From contig JAOVFP010000018.1 of NCBI GenBank assembly GCA_025738555.1, forward strand, positions 1,984,001 to 2,048,000: 64,000 nucleotides of DNA, written 5' to 3'. Each line of letters begins with the position of its first letter. The first letter of the stretch is position 1. The position numbers and the translations under genes are program-made. The notes below the pieces were generated by a model, which had not been told where the DNA came from, did no database searches, and saw nothing but the letters and a program-made list of their open reading frames with translations. This document shows, one piece after another, positions 34,330-45,060 of the stretch. The stretch is from Cyathus striatus. Its lineage: Eukaryota; Basidiomycota; Agaricomycetes; Agaricales; Nidulariaceae.

Positions 34330-35878
34330 AGGGGAAATCAAACTTGCCCTCTTGGCAAAACAAAATGATCGGCGGTCAAAACAAAACGACTTCCCACGGA
34401 AACAAAAGAAAGGACGCGAAGTCGTTTCGAGGCGATCTTATTACGAGCGCTCTTAGTCGATTGTGTCGGAGCTTGAATTTGAAGTAAGCGACTGCTTGGC
34501 TCACTCGGACTTGGAGGTGCACGTGCAGGCTCCTAAAACCATCCCCTCGCCTCACTCGATTGGCCTACATGTGATTAGGTAAGAGATCGGGACAAACAAT
34601 AAACAGATCTAAGAGGCCAAACTCGCGAGGGAGGGGCTGGCAAATTTGGTCTCGGGGTTCCCGGTGATGTGACAGAACCTTGCTCGTGGGTTGCGAAAAA
34701 TAGTGTCGCTTACAGAAATCGTTAACTTCACACGCAATATATTGTGTCCCACGCAGGTTCCAGCAGCCTCAGTTCCCCGCACATCGTTTTCAAGATTCAG
34801 AACTTCATACTGTAGAAATCAATGGAATAAATTTTACTGAGCTATTGTATGACTGCACTTATGCATTTGCTAAATTTAGTATATACCATAAGCTAGCTAG
34901 TCCTGTTGCAGCACATACTATACAATAATGGAATAGGGTCAGCAAGCAGCATAGCCCACTACCTTTAAGTACAAGGATGCCATCATGCAGTGGTTGCATG
35001 TGGGGTAGAAGGGACTTAGAGGTGCGGCATAGTGGGTGAATGGGAGGAGAACATAATAGATATTGCAGTTTACGTAGTATACATGTAGTGATGATAAATA
35101 AGGTGTGCATGTACCAGCATAGGATAAATGAATTGAAAGTGGGGAATTACACTTTCCTTTGTTTTTTGTTGGTTCTGGGCCTGTTTCAACTCTTTTCACA
35201 GCAGGTTCAGGCTCGGTGGTCACTGGTGCAGAGATAGAGGCTAGGAGGAAGTAAATTTATATGTAGAAAAATAGCTAATAAGTGCATTTAATACAAGCTT
35301 TATAGTTTGAAGCCACATTTATTTAAGTCCCAATGTCATCCCTTGAAAGTTTCAATGCTCAATATCGATGTTCAATATCAGTGAATAACCATAATATTTT
35401 AAAATCCTAAAGCGATGTGGGATTGATATATAAGCTTAGATAATATGGCAGGAGTACAGTATATTGCGTGTGAAGTTAACGATTTCTGTAAGCGACACTA
35501 TTTTTCGCGACCCACGAGCAAGGTTCTGTCACATCACCGGGAACCCCGAGACCAAATTTGCCAGCCCCTCCCTCGCGAGTTTGGCCTCTTAGATCTGTTT
35601 ATTGTTTGTCCCGATCTCTTACCTAATCACATGTAGGCCAATCGAGCGAGGCGAGGGGATGGTTTTAGGAGCCTGGTGCACGCGTGAACTCCTGTCACCA
35701 CATTGCACGCGCATCAACCAACTTTAATCCCAGATGAAACTCCGCAGGAGCCATCAGCCATTTGTTTTGATACGATGTGGGGGTGTCAAACTGTCAAACC
35801 TCGGTCGGAACAAAACGAAGTTCCCACATAACAAAAAAACTGCTTGGCACAACAAAACAGCCAAGTTTGATTTCCCCT
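34330..35878. mobile_element. fold-back / long-TIR element, 1.55 kb
   Basis: The ends are AGGGGAAATCAAACTTG (34330) and its exact reverse complement (35862-35878), flanked by AAT on both sides. Inside, about 220 nt at 34525-34745 is the nearly perfect reverse complement of 35455-35675 (shared GTTAACTTCACACGCAATAT, GGGAACCCCGAGACC and others). The ~700-nt loop holds no recognisable gene. High arm identity and retained CpGs suggest a recent insertion into the outer element. Confidence 0.7.
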
Positions 35879-35943
35879 AATCAATGTGTATGTGTGTCGT
35901 ACGATGTGTAATGTGTCGCATTTCGTCCCTCCCGCTGAATGCC

Positions 35944-36949
35944 CGTACACACGTAAGTGAATGCTCATATACATTCATAACCTATGAAGTTATATCTGGA
36001 ACCTCAAAACAGCGTTTTTACGTGTGCAGTCGCATGTCGGAAAGTGGACACGTCTTCCATTCCAGCGCCAACGTCGATGGTTCGGAGTTTCACCAAGCGG
36101 TCCCGTTGTGTTGGCAACCTATTTATTTGATTCCTGTTCTAGGAATTCGCTTGTGTTTCTATGGGAGACGTTAATTAATTCTTCAATTCTTGAAGGTACA
36201 TAAGTGTATAATGAGTCAGTCCATTCATTTTTGATTCCCATTGGTGGATGTCGCTTGTGTTTCTATGGGAGTAGTTAATTAACGCTTAACTTTCGACTCT
36301 TGGGCAGCATGTTTGTTTCGCGAAGCATGCATAGAAATGATTGAAAAGGAGCATTACAACTCATTCCTGGACGACTATGGGATTGTAGAACGAATTAACT
36401 TTTTTGTCTTTTGATTGATATTTTGTTGCGTTGTATCATTTAACAGAAGCTTTGAAGATAGAATAAACAATGAGCGAAATTCGGAGAGGCCTAGAATATT
36501 AATGATAGCGACGAATGCCGAGAGTTTATTCTCACGTAGATCAATGCTAGCTGCAGGGTATGGGAACGAAAAAGTTCCCCTCATCCTACTTGGTACGCAC
36601 TGATAGCGCCCACCTGGCTTGTTCACCAACGTCCCCTGGTCGTTTCTTCATGATATCTGTTAGGAGAGATTTAGCGCTTAAGAACTATCAAGTAGTCCAA
36701 TTGATGCGACCCATCCAATAGTACTACCGCCTCAAGTAGGTTCACAATGAGGACACGATTAAGTACAAGGCAGGGAATATTGCTGAGGATGAAAAGATGG
36801 GGGGCTTCGAAGGGATAGAAGGTGTGCCCCGAACATTATCGAGACTGCTGTCACACGTGAATGCGTTAAGTGTCTCGCTTTTGCTATCAACGCAAGGAGC
36901 TTAGTCCCTACATCGTCCATTAAGTGTATAAAAACCCTCCGGCTACACA
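35944..36949. other. unassigned intergenic stretch right of the transposon stack
   Basis: There is a direct duplication of CGCTTGTGTTTCTATGGGAG...GTTAATTAA (about 36149 and 36248). The segment at 36330-36400 (GCATTACAACTCATTCCTGG...GACTATGGGATTGTAGAACG) resembles 44785-44850, so this is part of the duplicated block. A TATAAAAA box lies at 36926-36933. No gene is supported. Confidence 0.45.
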
Positions 36950-37601
36950 TTCTATATCGTATACCAAGCGATAACGGCCTCCCTAGCGCTGGTAACATCC
37001 TGCTTTTCCCTTCCCAGAGCCAACTGCACTATTACCTGGGACCGCAGATACAATTAGAAATAGACGCTAAGCGTCTCCCCGAAGCAGACACGTCTACTTT
37101 GATCCGGGCTTTCAGACAACCTCCTCTCGTCGATTCCTTGATTCCTTTCTCTTACCAATTCGTCGCTCCACTCCACACAGGATATGGAAGTGTATTCACC
37201 GGAATACAGTACGACCGAGGAATCGTACACTTCTACACCTGCTACGCTGGTGGACCCGGAGAGCCCGTGGCCTGCTGGGTCAGGGAGGATTGTTGATGTG
37301 GGTGGAGAAAGTGTGGGGAGTACAACGTACTCAGGGTCTCCTGAACCGCTCGAGTCTCTCCTCCCTCAGCAGCAAGTTCTTGCTCCGGTACCAGTTACGC
37401 CCACTCCGGTGATGTTTGACTCTACCTGGTGGTATGAGCACCCGCAGCAGCAACAGCAGGTCGAAACCGATCTGTACGCGCAGCAGGGATATATAGGGTA
37501 TGAAGGCGAGCCTTATGGGGGGGCAAGAGGCCAGTCAAGCTTTTGAGATTTTATGGTGTGCGCCAGCTGTGGGGTTTGAGTATCAGGATATTCATGCATA
37601 G
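36950..37601 (+). pseudogene. Gln/Pro/Ser-rich orphan gene, copy C (partial)
   Basis: The upstream part (36950-37050) matches 103-200. The coding relic starts at the PEADTS region (about 37080), is frameshifted there, then skips to MEVYSPEYSTTEESYTSTPA at 37184. It continues in frame through GSPEPLESLLPQQQ and PVTPTPVMFDSTWWYEHPQQ. A G-run at about 37516-37522 shifts the frame. The conserved C-terminal LWCAPAVGFEYQDIHA is then read in another frame up to TAG 37599-37601. The N-terminal half is deleted. Confidence 0.7.
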
Positions 37602-38000
37602 GTTTTTTGTTCGTGCTTTTGCTTTCTTTCTTTTATCCGTTATGCTTCATTATGATTTCATTCTCGTTCTACCCCATCTCATACCGCTCTACGAATACCC
37701 ACTCATTAATCGCGTTCTTTTTCATATACCATATCGTGCCAACCTGTAGCTTTAGCCTTCCGTCTCGTGTCTCGTATCGTCGTTTTAAATGTGTAGCCAT
37801 ATTCGTCTCGTCTGTTCTTTTGTTTCCTGTTATATAGTTTATGTTTTGTTCTACATTAAAAGTTTAGATATGTTTTGCGTTTTGGTTAGATACTGAATGT
37901 GCACTGTAGCTATATTTAATAGTCTTTCGTGAATGTATTTTTTGGATTGGTACGAGTTCGTTCGAAGTGAAGTTTTGTAGAGGTATTCATCACGCTTTTT
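37602..38000 (+). repeat. conserved 3' module (copy 2)
   Basis: Same landmark order as at 5222-5640: ACCCACTCATTAATCGCGTT (about 37698), TTTTAAATGTGTAGCCATA (37784), TAGATACTGAATGTGCACTG (about 37889), then the T-run. Confidence 0.7.
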
Positions 38001-38714
38001 TTGGTAAGTATCGTCAAGGCGCATTGACTTAACGGTAGTATCCACTGTCCAGTCGTTGATTGCCATGACTTCATAGCTAAAGCCTTTCTTTTTCTTTTTT
38101 CTTGTGCTTTTAAGTATCTTATGTCGACGTACCGCCGGATCATGATGTTTACGTTAAGAACCGTCAATGCGCGATGACTTGACAGTATTAAAAGCTCTAT
38201 CCAGTACTTGGCGGTCATTGGTTGTCATTCCTGGGCCGAGTGTTAACTCAAGCTTATTTTTGTACTTTCTACGTATTGAATTTTCGATTTTTCTGTTAGC
38301 CAAGGCACAGTGACTTGGCAGTACTTGTGTACTTAACCCGTGGTCATTGGTTCCAATTCTTAGTCATGATGCTTTTTTTCTTTTTCTTGTGCTTTCTACA
38401 TATCTTGTGACGACGTACGAATCACACTGTTTAAGTTGAATAGTGTCAAGCCAGAATGACTTAACGGTATTTATGTACTTAGTCAGTACCCGGCTTTAAA
38501 GAGGTCTTTGTTTCCCGCTATATAATTTTTTGTTCTGAATATATATATATATGTTTCGGTTAGATACTTGAATGTGCACCACAGCTTTATTTAATGTCTT
38601 TTGTGGATGCATTTTTTGGATTCTTAATGGTTGTATCCAGTCGTTGGTTGCCATGACCACTTAACTAAAACCTTTTTTCTTTTTCTCGTGATTTCTACGT
38701 ATCTTATGTTGATG
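38001..38714 (+). repeat. ~155-bp repeat array, block 2, with a second partial 3' module
   Basis: Unit cores lie near 38011, 38162, 38300 and 38447. At 38510-38615 a partial 3' module reappears (TATATAATTTTT...TAGATACTTGAATGTGCACC), followed by one more partial unit (GTCGTTGGTTGCCATG, about 38639). The unit is broken at TTGATG by the hAT-like insertion. Confidence 0.7.
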
Positions 38715-40446
38715 CCCAGTGAAAAGTGGATGTATTGGAATCGAGCCAAAAACGAGTTGAATCGAGTGGGTTTGAGCGTGGTTGAGCGTGGTTAAGCGTG
38801 ATCAAGTGAATCGAGCAAAATTGGTGTATGTAAGCAGTTTGTAAATCTGCTTGTTATCTTATCTGTTCAATTATATATGTTTGTTGTTTCCAATTCCAAA
38901 GTTATACATACACTGCAGTATTGATATGGACTTCGTTGAACTGTTCTTTCGACATTCGTATCGTTTTCCATTTCCCTTAGTTCCACTTCACATTCAAGTT
39001 CAATTTCAAACTCATCTGATCGCGACGTCGCGTCCACGGTCCATGCGCAATCTGCTTCTCTGCCTCCTACCACTTCCTTCCCCCCGCTTCCTTCCTTCCC
39101 TTCCCCCCACTTCCTTTCCTCCCTTCCCCTCCCCCTCTTCCTCCCTCCCCTCCTTCCCCCCTTGCCTTTATCTTTTTTGACCACCCCCTCTCTACGTTTA
39201 GTTTCGCATCGCCCTTTGTGCAGCACCCCAAGGCCTATCTTAACACTGAACATAGCGCATACAGCCCCTTGCTGTAGCTCACATATATTAACCGACGACA
39301 ATGCCACATAACGCGACACCACGAGCTTATGCTCTGTCTATACACCCCACCTTCATTCCACCATATTGATATGAGTATGCTGCGCTGGAGTAGCCACCTC
39401 GCAATCCCTTGAGATGAATTTGGGGGTTGGGCGTCAGGTGGGGAGAGATACATATGGGGATGATCCTGGGGAGGATCTGATTCGTGGGTCCGTTACTCTT
39501 GTTCATAGGTTGCGATCCTGCTGCCCTCCGGATCACTTACAACTTCGAAGCAGGGATGTGGTTATATTCACGTTTGGCCTGAGGGGAACAAGGCGTTGAC
39601 TAGTCGACCAACCTCAAGCATGCATGCCTCAAGCGCTCAATCAGCCCATTTGTAAGTTTCCTTCTTTTATTCCGTTGTTATCCTGATCAGCTCAAGCCCA
39701 GTCCAAAGCCCAATCCTAGCCATTGTCAGCTCCACCCCAGAGCGAAGCCCTTGCTGTCATTGCTTTCATGTGCAAGTTGCGGAAGGAGACTGTCAGAAAG
39801 AAGGACATGGTCAGGTAAGTAATAGTTTCACTTGCTACATTTTGTTTGATACCATGCCTAGGAATTGACGCAATGTGTTGTGGATAGTGGCGTGTGCTTG
39901 GAATTCCCTAGGCCAATTTTCCTCATTTTTGTGAGTTTTTTTAAATTTCCTCCTTTGTTATCCTTTTGTTTCGAGGAAATGTGTTAGGGTGGACTTGAGC
40001 GAGTCGTGTTAGCTGTGGGAGCTGGCCATATATCATTGCAGGGGACAGCGAAGGGGGTAGAGGATGGGCAGCGGATCCGGTATGGGGTAGATATGGGGTA
40101 GCAGTAGGGGTAGCAGAGGGGGGCGGTCCCAATACACTTGATTGGCACTCTATTTCGCTTCATTGCACTTGATTGTGTTCATTTCTGCTCCATTCCGCTC
40201 GATTTGGCTCGATTCCACTTACTTTAGATACTTTTTCTGGGTTGTATTGTACTTATAGCTACTAAATAAAATGGAATCATTGTTATAATAAAAGTACTCT
40301 ATTTCAGTCGATGGCACTCGGTTGAATCGAGTATATGGTCAAATTCTTAGTGAGGATTGATTTTTTTTAATTGAGTCGATTCGGCTTAATTCCAATCGTT
40401 CCCACTCGATTTCGGCTCGATTCCAATACATCCACTTTTCACTGGG
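38715..40446. mobile_element. hAT-like non-autonomous element, 1.73 kb
   Basis: Inverted ends CCCAGTGAAAAGTGGATGTA (38715) and its reverse complement (ending 40446) extend over more than 35 nt, through GGAATCGAGCC. The flanking target GTTGATG (38708-38714 and 40447-40453) interrupts one ~155-bp repeat unit, which resumes correctly on the other side. Subterminal regions are dense in GAATCGAG/CTCGATTC and CACTTGATT motifs, a hAT hallmark. The interior, including a C/T-rich stretch at 39050-39190, encodes no recognisable transposase. Confidence 0.75.
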
Positions 40447-40453
40447 GTTGATG

Positions 40454-40855
40454 TATGAATCACGCTGTTTGTCAAGGCGCGATGACTAGACGGTACTTAT
40501 GTACTTGGTCAGTATGCGGTCGTTGGCTGCCATTCCTTCAATAATGTCCAGTTATCATTCCTGTTTATCCTTTTTATTTCTTATTTTTTTTGTACTTTCT
40601 ACGTATTGAATTTCGATGTGTTCAGTGAGAGGTTTGTGTTAGCCAAGGCACGGTGACTTGGTAGTACTTGTGTACTGAACCCGTACCCGGTCATTGGTTC
40701 CAATTTCTGGTCATGATGCTTTTTTTCTTTATCTTGTACTTTCTACGTATCTTGCGTCAACATACGAATCACGCTGCTTAAGTTGAATAGTGTCAAGTCA
40801 GAATGACTTAACTATATTTATGTACTTAGTCAGTCCCAGCCTTAAAAATATTTCC
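40454..40855 (+). repeat. ~155-bp repeat array, block 3
   Basis: Unit cores begin near 40474, 40645 and 40788. The array ends abruptly at the F-box fragment junction (about 40856). Confidence 0.7.
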
Positions 40856-41266
40856 TTCATACGCATCGAATACCCGGTTCCATAATAACCCAGTTGCGGA
40901 TCTACTGAATACAATCACTCGAACTGCCTTTGTCGTCGTACCAACGTGAAGTAAGTCGATAGACTCGAGATTTCCAAGAATCTGGTCGATGACACATGTA
41001 AGTCAAAAAGAGGATAAAGAAGACGACGTGTTACATACCTCTAACAAGATATCGAGTGGCATCTCTGTCAACTTGTTCAACAACGTGCATTTCCCCCGAT
41101 CATTCTTCGTGCCATGTGTCTCGGTACTGGTGCTTCCGCCAGCTGTTGTGGCAGTCTTTTGTTTCTTGTGTCGAGGCGTTGGTAGCTTCTTAGAGACTTC
41201 GTCTGCGTCGCTGTCCGATGCTATCGCAGATGCAGCTTGCTTGATTCGACAGGATCTTCTAACCAT
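40856..41266 (-). pseudogene. truncated duplicate of F-box gene 2
   Basis: Exon 1 starts at ATG 41266 (MVRRSCRIKQ...) and keeps a Lys-rich 25-residue insert (PRHKKQKTATTAGGSTSTET...) missing in the 4014 copy. It is followed by LTEMPLDILLE and an intron with a GTATGT donor and an ACCAG acceptor. Exon 2 runs ILGNLESIDLLHVGTTTKA...LLWNRVFDAYE and then stops at a junction with repeat DNA near 40856. Only the N-terminal ~100 residues survive, so it cannot encode a full F-box protein. Confidence 0.75.
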
Positions 41267-41573
41267 GTGATGGTGGGATAATGTTCGAAAGGGACATATT
41301 CAGCCGCAAGCCGGTTCCGGATCTGAGCAGGACCCTGCGTCGCTAGGTCTGCATGACACCTCCCTCCTACACTCTCCCTCTCCCTTCCACAGCAGCGATT
41401 GCATGGACCCGCAGGCGGTCTTCGCTCGTCCCCAGTATGTCCTCATTCCCCTACCCTTACAGCATACTAACAATAACCAGTATCCCCAGCAAAGGCAGGA
41501 ACATACTCCGCCCCCCTGCAATGCTCAGGAATATCCTTCGCACCAAACATAGGCTGTTTTGGAACTTGATCAG
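41267..41573 (+). promoter_or_regulatory. duplicated divergent promoter with conserved upstream ORF
   Basis: Counterpart of 4015-4339. The upstream ORF runs from ATG 41403 to TAG 41550-41552, in the same frame as the downstream coding region and separated from it by that single TAG. The 49-residue products of the two copies differ at only a few positions. A GTATGT donor (41435) and TACTAACAATAACCAG (41465-41480) suggest a 46-nt intron in the leader. I could not find a splice that joins the upstream frame to the main ORF. Confidence 0.45.
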
Positions 41574-42407
41574 ATGAGGGATGGTCCTCGGGGTGGGATT
41601 AGGAGGCCTTCTAGCGTGCCGCTTCCGGGAGATTATGGGTTTGGAGGGGGGATTGCTTTGCCTAGTGTCCCGTTTCTGCAGCAGGCGCAGCAGCAGTTCC
41701 TCAGGCGCCCTTCAAGCGCGTTCGATTCCAGCGTGTACAATCCTTACACTTTCGGATTTAGAAAGCCAAGCGACCAGCGCCGACAGAGCGCTGGGAACCT
41801 CCCACTCTTCTCTACCCCCTTCCACGCCCAGCCGCAGGCTGGCATGCACCTGCAAATGGACTCGGATCCTCTCCCAGAAGCAGACACATCCCTCTTCGAC
41901 CCCGGTTTCCTATCCGGCTTCGGCTCCTCCTCATACTCGCAAGCATACGAAGCTCCTCCACCATACTTGCTCAACCCGTTCGGAACAATGAACGACCTCG
42001 TCGCTCCCCTTTCTCAATCCATCTCGCCTCCGACCAGGAACTCGTATGCTAGTACACCAGCTACGCTTGTGGGCCCTGAAAGTCCCTGGCTTGCCACTAG
42101 GAGGATGGTGGGTGGAGAAAGCGCGGGGAGTACAGCGTACTCCGGGTCTCCTGAACCGCTCGAGTCTCTTCCCCAGCAACACCAAGTTCTCGCTCCGGTA
42201 CCCGTAACGCCCACTCCAGTTATGTTCGACTCGACCTGGTCATACGAGCACCCCCAGCAACAGCAAGTAGACAACGATATCTACGCACAGCAGGAGTATA
42301 TGGGTTACGAAGCCGAGTCTTATAGTGGGCAGGAAGCAAGCCAGGCTTTTGAAAGTCTGTGGTGTGCGCCTGCTGTGGGATTTGAGTATCAGGATGTTCA
42401 TGCGTAA
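41574..42407 (+). CDS. Gln/Pro/Ser-rich orphan protein, copy B
   Basis: The product is 277 residues from ATG 41574. It is highly similar to copy A throughout: RRPSSVPLPGDYGFGGGIAL, FLRRPSSAFDS, PLPEADTSLFDPGFLSGFGS, YEAPPPYLLNPFGTMND, ASTPATLVGPESPW, GSPEPLESLPQQ, PVTPTPVMFDSTWSYEHPQQ and C-terminal WCAPAVGFEYQDVHA. It lacks two Ser in the SSSSS run and 16 residues around EVYSPEY, both as frame-preserving deletions. No known domain is present and most of the chain is predicted disordered by composition. Divergent neighbour: the F-box fragment at 41266. Trailed by the 3' module and the longest repeat array. Confidence 0.6.
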   Translation: MRDGPRGGIRRPSSVPLPGDYGFGGGIALPSVPFLQQAQQQFLRRPSSAFDSSVYNPYTFGFRKPSDQRRQSAGNLPLFSTPFHAQPQAGMHLQMDSDPLPEADTSLFDPGFLSGFGSSSYSQAYEAPPPYLLNPFGTMNDLVAPLSQSISPPTRNSYASTPATLVGPESPWLATRRMVGGESAGSTAYSGSPEPLESLPQQHQVLAPVPVTPTPVMFDSTWSYEHPQQQQVDNDIYAQQEYMGYEAESYSGQEASQAFESLWCAPAVGFEYQDVHA

Positions 42408-42790
42408 GGTTTCTTTTTTTGTTTTCGTTTTTGCTTCTCCGTTATGTTTTGTTACGTTCTCGGCCCCATCTCCACGACTACGAATACCCACTCATTAATC
42501 GCGTTCTCTTTTCATATATCATATCCCACTGTAGCTTTAGCCTTCCGTCTCGTGCCTGGTATTGTCGTTTTAAATGTGTAGCCATACTCTCGTGATCTGT
42601 TCTTTTGTTTCTTGTTATATAGTTTTGTGCTTTTGTTCTACATGAAAAGTTTAGATATGTTTTTGCGTTTTGGTTAGATACTGAATGTGCACTGTAGCTC
42701 TATTTAATAGTCTTTCGTGAATGTATTTTTTTTGGATTGGTACGAGTTCGTTCGAAGTGATGTTTTTGTAGAGGTATTCATCACGCTGTT
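42408..42790 (+). repeat. conserved 3' module (copy 3)
   Basis: Nearly identical to 5222-5640, including CGTGCCTGGTATTGTCGTTT and TAGATACTGAATGTGCACTG. It is the most similar pair, which dates the A/B duplication as the youngest. Confidence 0.75.
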
Positions 42791-45060
42791 TATGGTAAGT
42801 ATCGTCAAGGCGCATTGACTTAACGGTAGTATCCACTGTTCAGTTGTTGATTGCCATGACTTCATAGCTAAAGCCTTTCTTTTCTTTTTTCTTGTGTTTA
42901 ATGTATCTACATAGTCTCAACGTACTGCTAGATCAAGATGTTCACGCTAAACACCGTCAAGGCGCGATGCAACGATGACTCTGCGGTATGTACGTACGTA
43001 TCCGCTGTACGCGGTCGTTGGTTGACATCATGGCACTGGATGCATGACGAACCGTTATCCATTTCGCTGATTTTTCTTAGGCTGTCTAAGTATTTTTTTG
43101 TCGATGTACGAATCATGCTGTTTGTGTTAGCCAAGGCATGGTGACTTACCATGACTTCATAACTAAAGACTTTTTCTTGTGCTTTCAATGTATCTTTTGT
43201 CAATGTACCACTGGATCAAGTCGTTTCTGTTAGAGACGTTAAGGCACGATTGCTTAGCGGTACCTATGCACTTATTCAGTACACGGCCCATCGTTAGTTG
43301 CCATTCCAACTTCCGAGTCGTTTGACTAGGTATCTTTTGGTCGACATCCCACTGGATCGCGCTGTACGTTGGAGTAGCCCGAGCGGTCATGGCGGTTGGG
43401 TACCAGGATGGATTGATGATGTATCCTACGTACAAACAGGTATATATACTTCTGTACATGCTGAGACTATGTGTGTGCCGCATGCCATACTCCAACGTTA
43501 AGCACTGTCAACTCACGATGACTTAGTGGTATGCATTCACTTATCCCATACCCGGTCGTTGGTTGCCATCGGTATCACCAATGATATTTTTTTATTTCTT
43601 TTTTCTTGTGCATTCTAAGTATCTTATGTATTACAGTAATCACACTGTACGTCAAGGTGCGATGACTTAACGGTACTTATGTAGTTACCCAGTACCTGGT
43701 TGTTGGTTACCATTTGGAATTCCTAGTGTATCTTTTATTGAAGAATTAAACATGTGTACTCTTCCAGTATCCGGTTGATGGTTGCGATTTCCGATTGCCT
43801 GTTCTTGCGTGTTCGTTTAAGGGGTTCCTTTTTGGAAGATATTTATTTATATGAAGTACATCGACTTAGTGGTATTCAACTAGTTCAACCGTCAACCGCT
43901 TTATCCAATACCTGCATGGCACTAATTTCTTTTCTTTTTCTCGTGCTTCCTACGTATCTTGTGTCGATGTACGAATCACGATGGTTGCCAAGGCGCGATG
44001 GATTAATGGTACCTTACCTATGTCTACAGCTAGTACCCGGACCGTTGTTAGTTGCCATTATCATGTTTACATCTGCTTCATTTTCTTGTGCATTCTAAGT
44101 ATCTTTTATCGATGTATTACAGTAATCATGCTATTTACGTTGATGACTGTCAAGGTACTTTTACCTGGTCGTTGGTTGCCATGATTTGTTAATTTGTCTT
44201 TACAGTATGTCATTTTCCTTCTTGTGATTTCTACGTATATTTTGTTGATGTACCACTGGATCACACTATTTACCCTAAGAGCTGTCAGGGCACGATGACT
44301 TATTGGTACTTACGTACATGGCCGTTGGTTGCCGTTCGTCGGAATCTTCTGGGGCTTTTTCTTTTGGTTGTACGTTCTAACTTGAAATATCATTCACCGT
44401 TAAGGCGCGATAATTTAGTGGTACTTACCCAGTCATTCGTTGCCATTTCTCGGCGAGTGTTTATTATTATTATCTTTTTTCGATGTAGTACAATAATCAC
44501 TATGTTTACGTTAAGTACCGTCAAGGCAGGATGACTTAACGGTACTTATGTGCTTAGCGCTTAGCCTGTACGCGGTCGTTGGTTACCATTACGTACTATT
44601 CAATCTCAGATTTTTCTTAGGCTGCCTAATAAGTGTCTTTTGTCGATGTAGAACTGGATCATGCTGTACGTTAAGCACCGTCAAGGCAGAATGACTTAAT
44701 GGTACCTATGTACTTAGGCTGTATCCAGTCGTTGGTTGCCATTAGGTATGAATCTGTATCGTGTTTATTTCTTTTTTTTATACACGAGCGTTGCAACTTA
44801 TTCCCGAGCGACTATTGGATTGTGGGACGAATTACGTTTTGTCTTGTGATTAATAGCACTTGGTACGTTGTGCTGTGCCTGGTTTTGGCTTTTAGTTGAG
44901 GTACAAATCACGCGTCTCTATTAAGCATCGTTAAGACGCGGTGGCTTGATGGTAGTATCTAGTTGTTGACTGTCATATCCTTCGAAGAAGAAGCTTGTTT
45001 ACCATTTATTTTTTCTTGCGATTTGTACGTGTCGAGTTTAGCTTTGCTCAGTGAGCGATC
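42791..45060 (+). repeat. ~155-bp repeat array, block 4 (longest)
   Basis: About fourteen units, with cores near 42804, 42955, 43130, 43240, 43510, 43650, 43860, 43990, 44148, 44286, 44400, 44518, 44680 and 44930. Hairpin variants keep pairing, e.g. GGTATG/CATACC at 43530-43555 in place of GGTAC/GTACC. Between 43330 and 43500 a GCGCTGTACGTTGGAGTA...TACTCCAACGTTAAGC stretch forms an inverted pair around ~110 nt of unrelated sequence. Confidence 0.7.

Larger units (their letters stand above)
6471..35934. mobile_element. outer TIR transposon containing the nested stack (29.5 kb)
   Basis: The left end (6471-6502, CGGGGTGGGACGAAATGCGA...) and right end (35903-35934) are inverted repeats of each other. 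They are flanked by identical CTGAATGC(C) copies at 6463-6471 and 35935-35943, so the target duplication is 8-9 bp. Subterminal ACACATACACAT repeats on the left (6513-6541) mirror ATGTGTATGTGT repeats on the right (34255-34325 and 35883-35893). The right set is split by the fold-back insertion. Removing the inserted KDZ, Tc1-like and fold-back elements leaves about 2.4 kb with no recognisable transposase. The original element was therefore probably a non-autonomous hAT- or Mutator-like element. Confidence 0.75.

Noticed and set aside
6471..35934. Starship-like giant element or KDZ-linked TET/JBP dioxygenase cargo
   Set aside because: No tyrosine-recombinase captain, no TET/JBP (HxD...H dioxygenase) motif and no host-gene cargo was seen. 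The size is explained by nested smaller elements.
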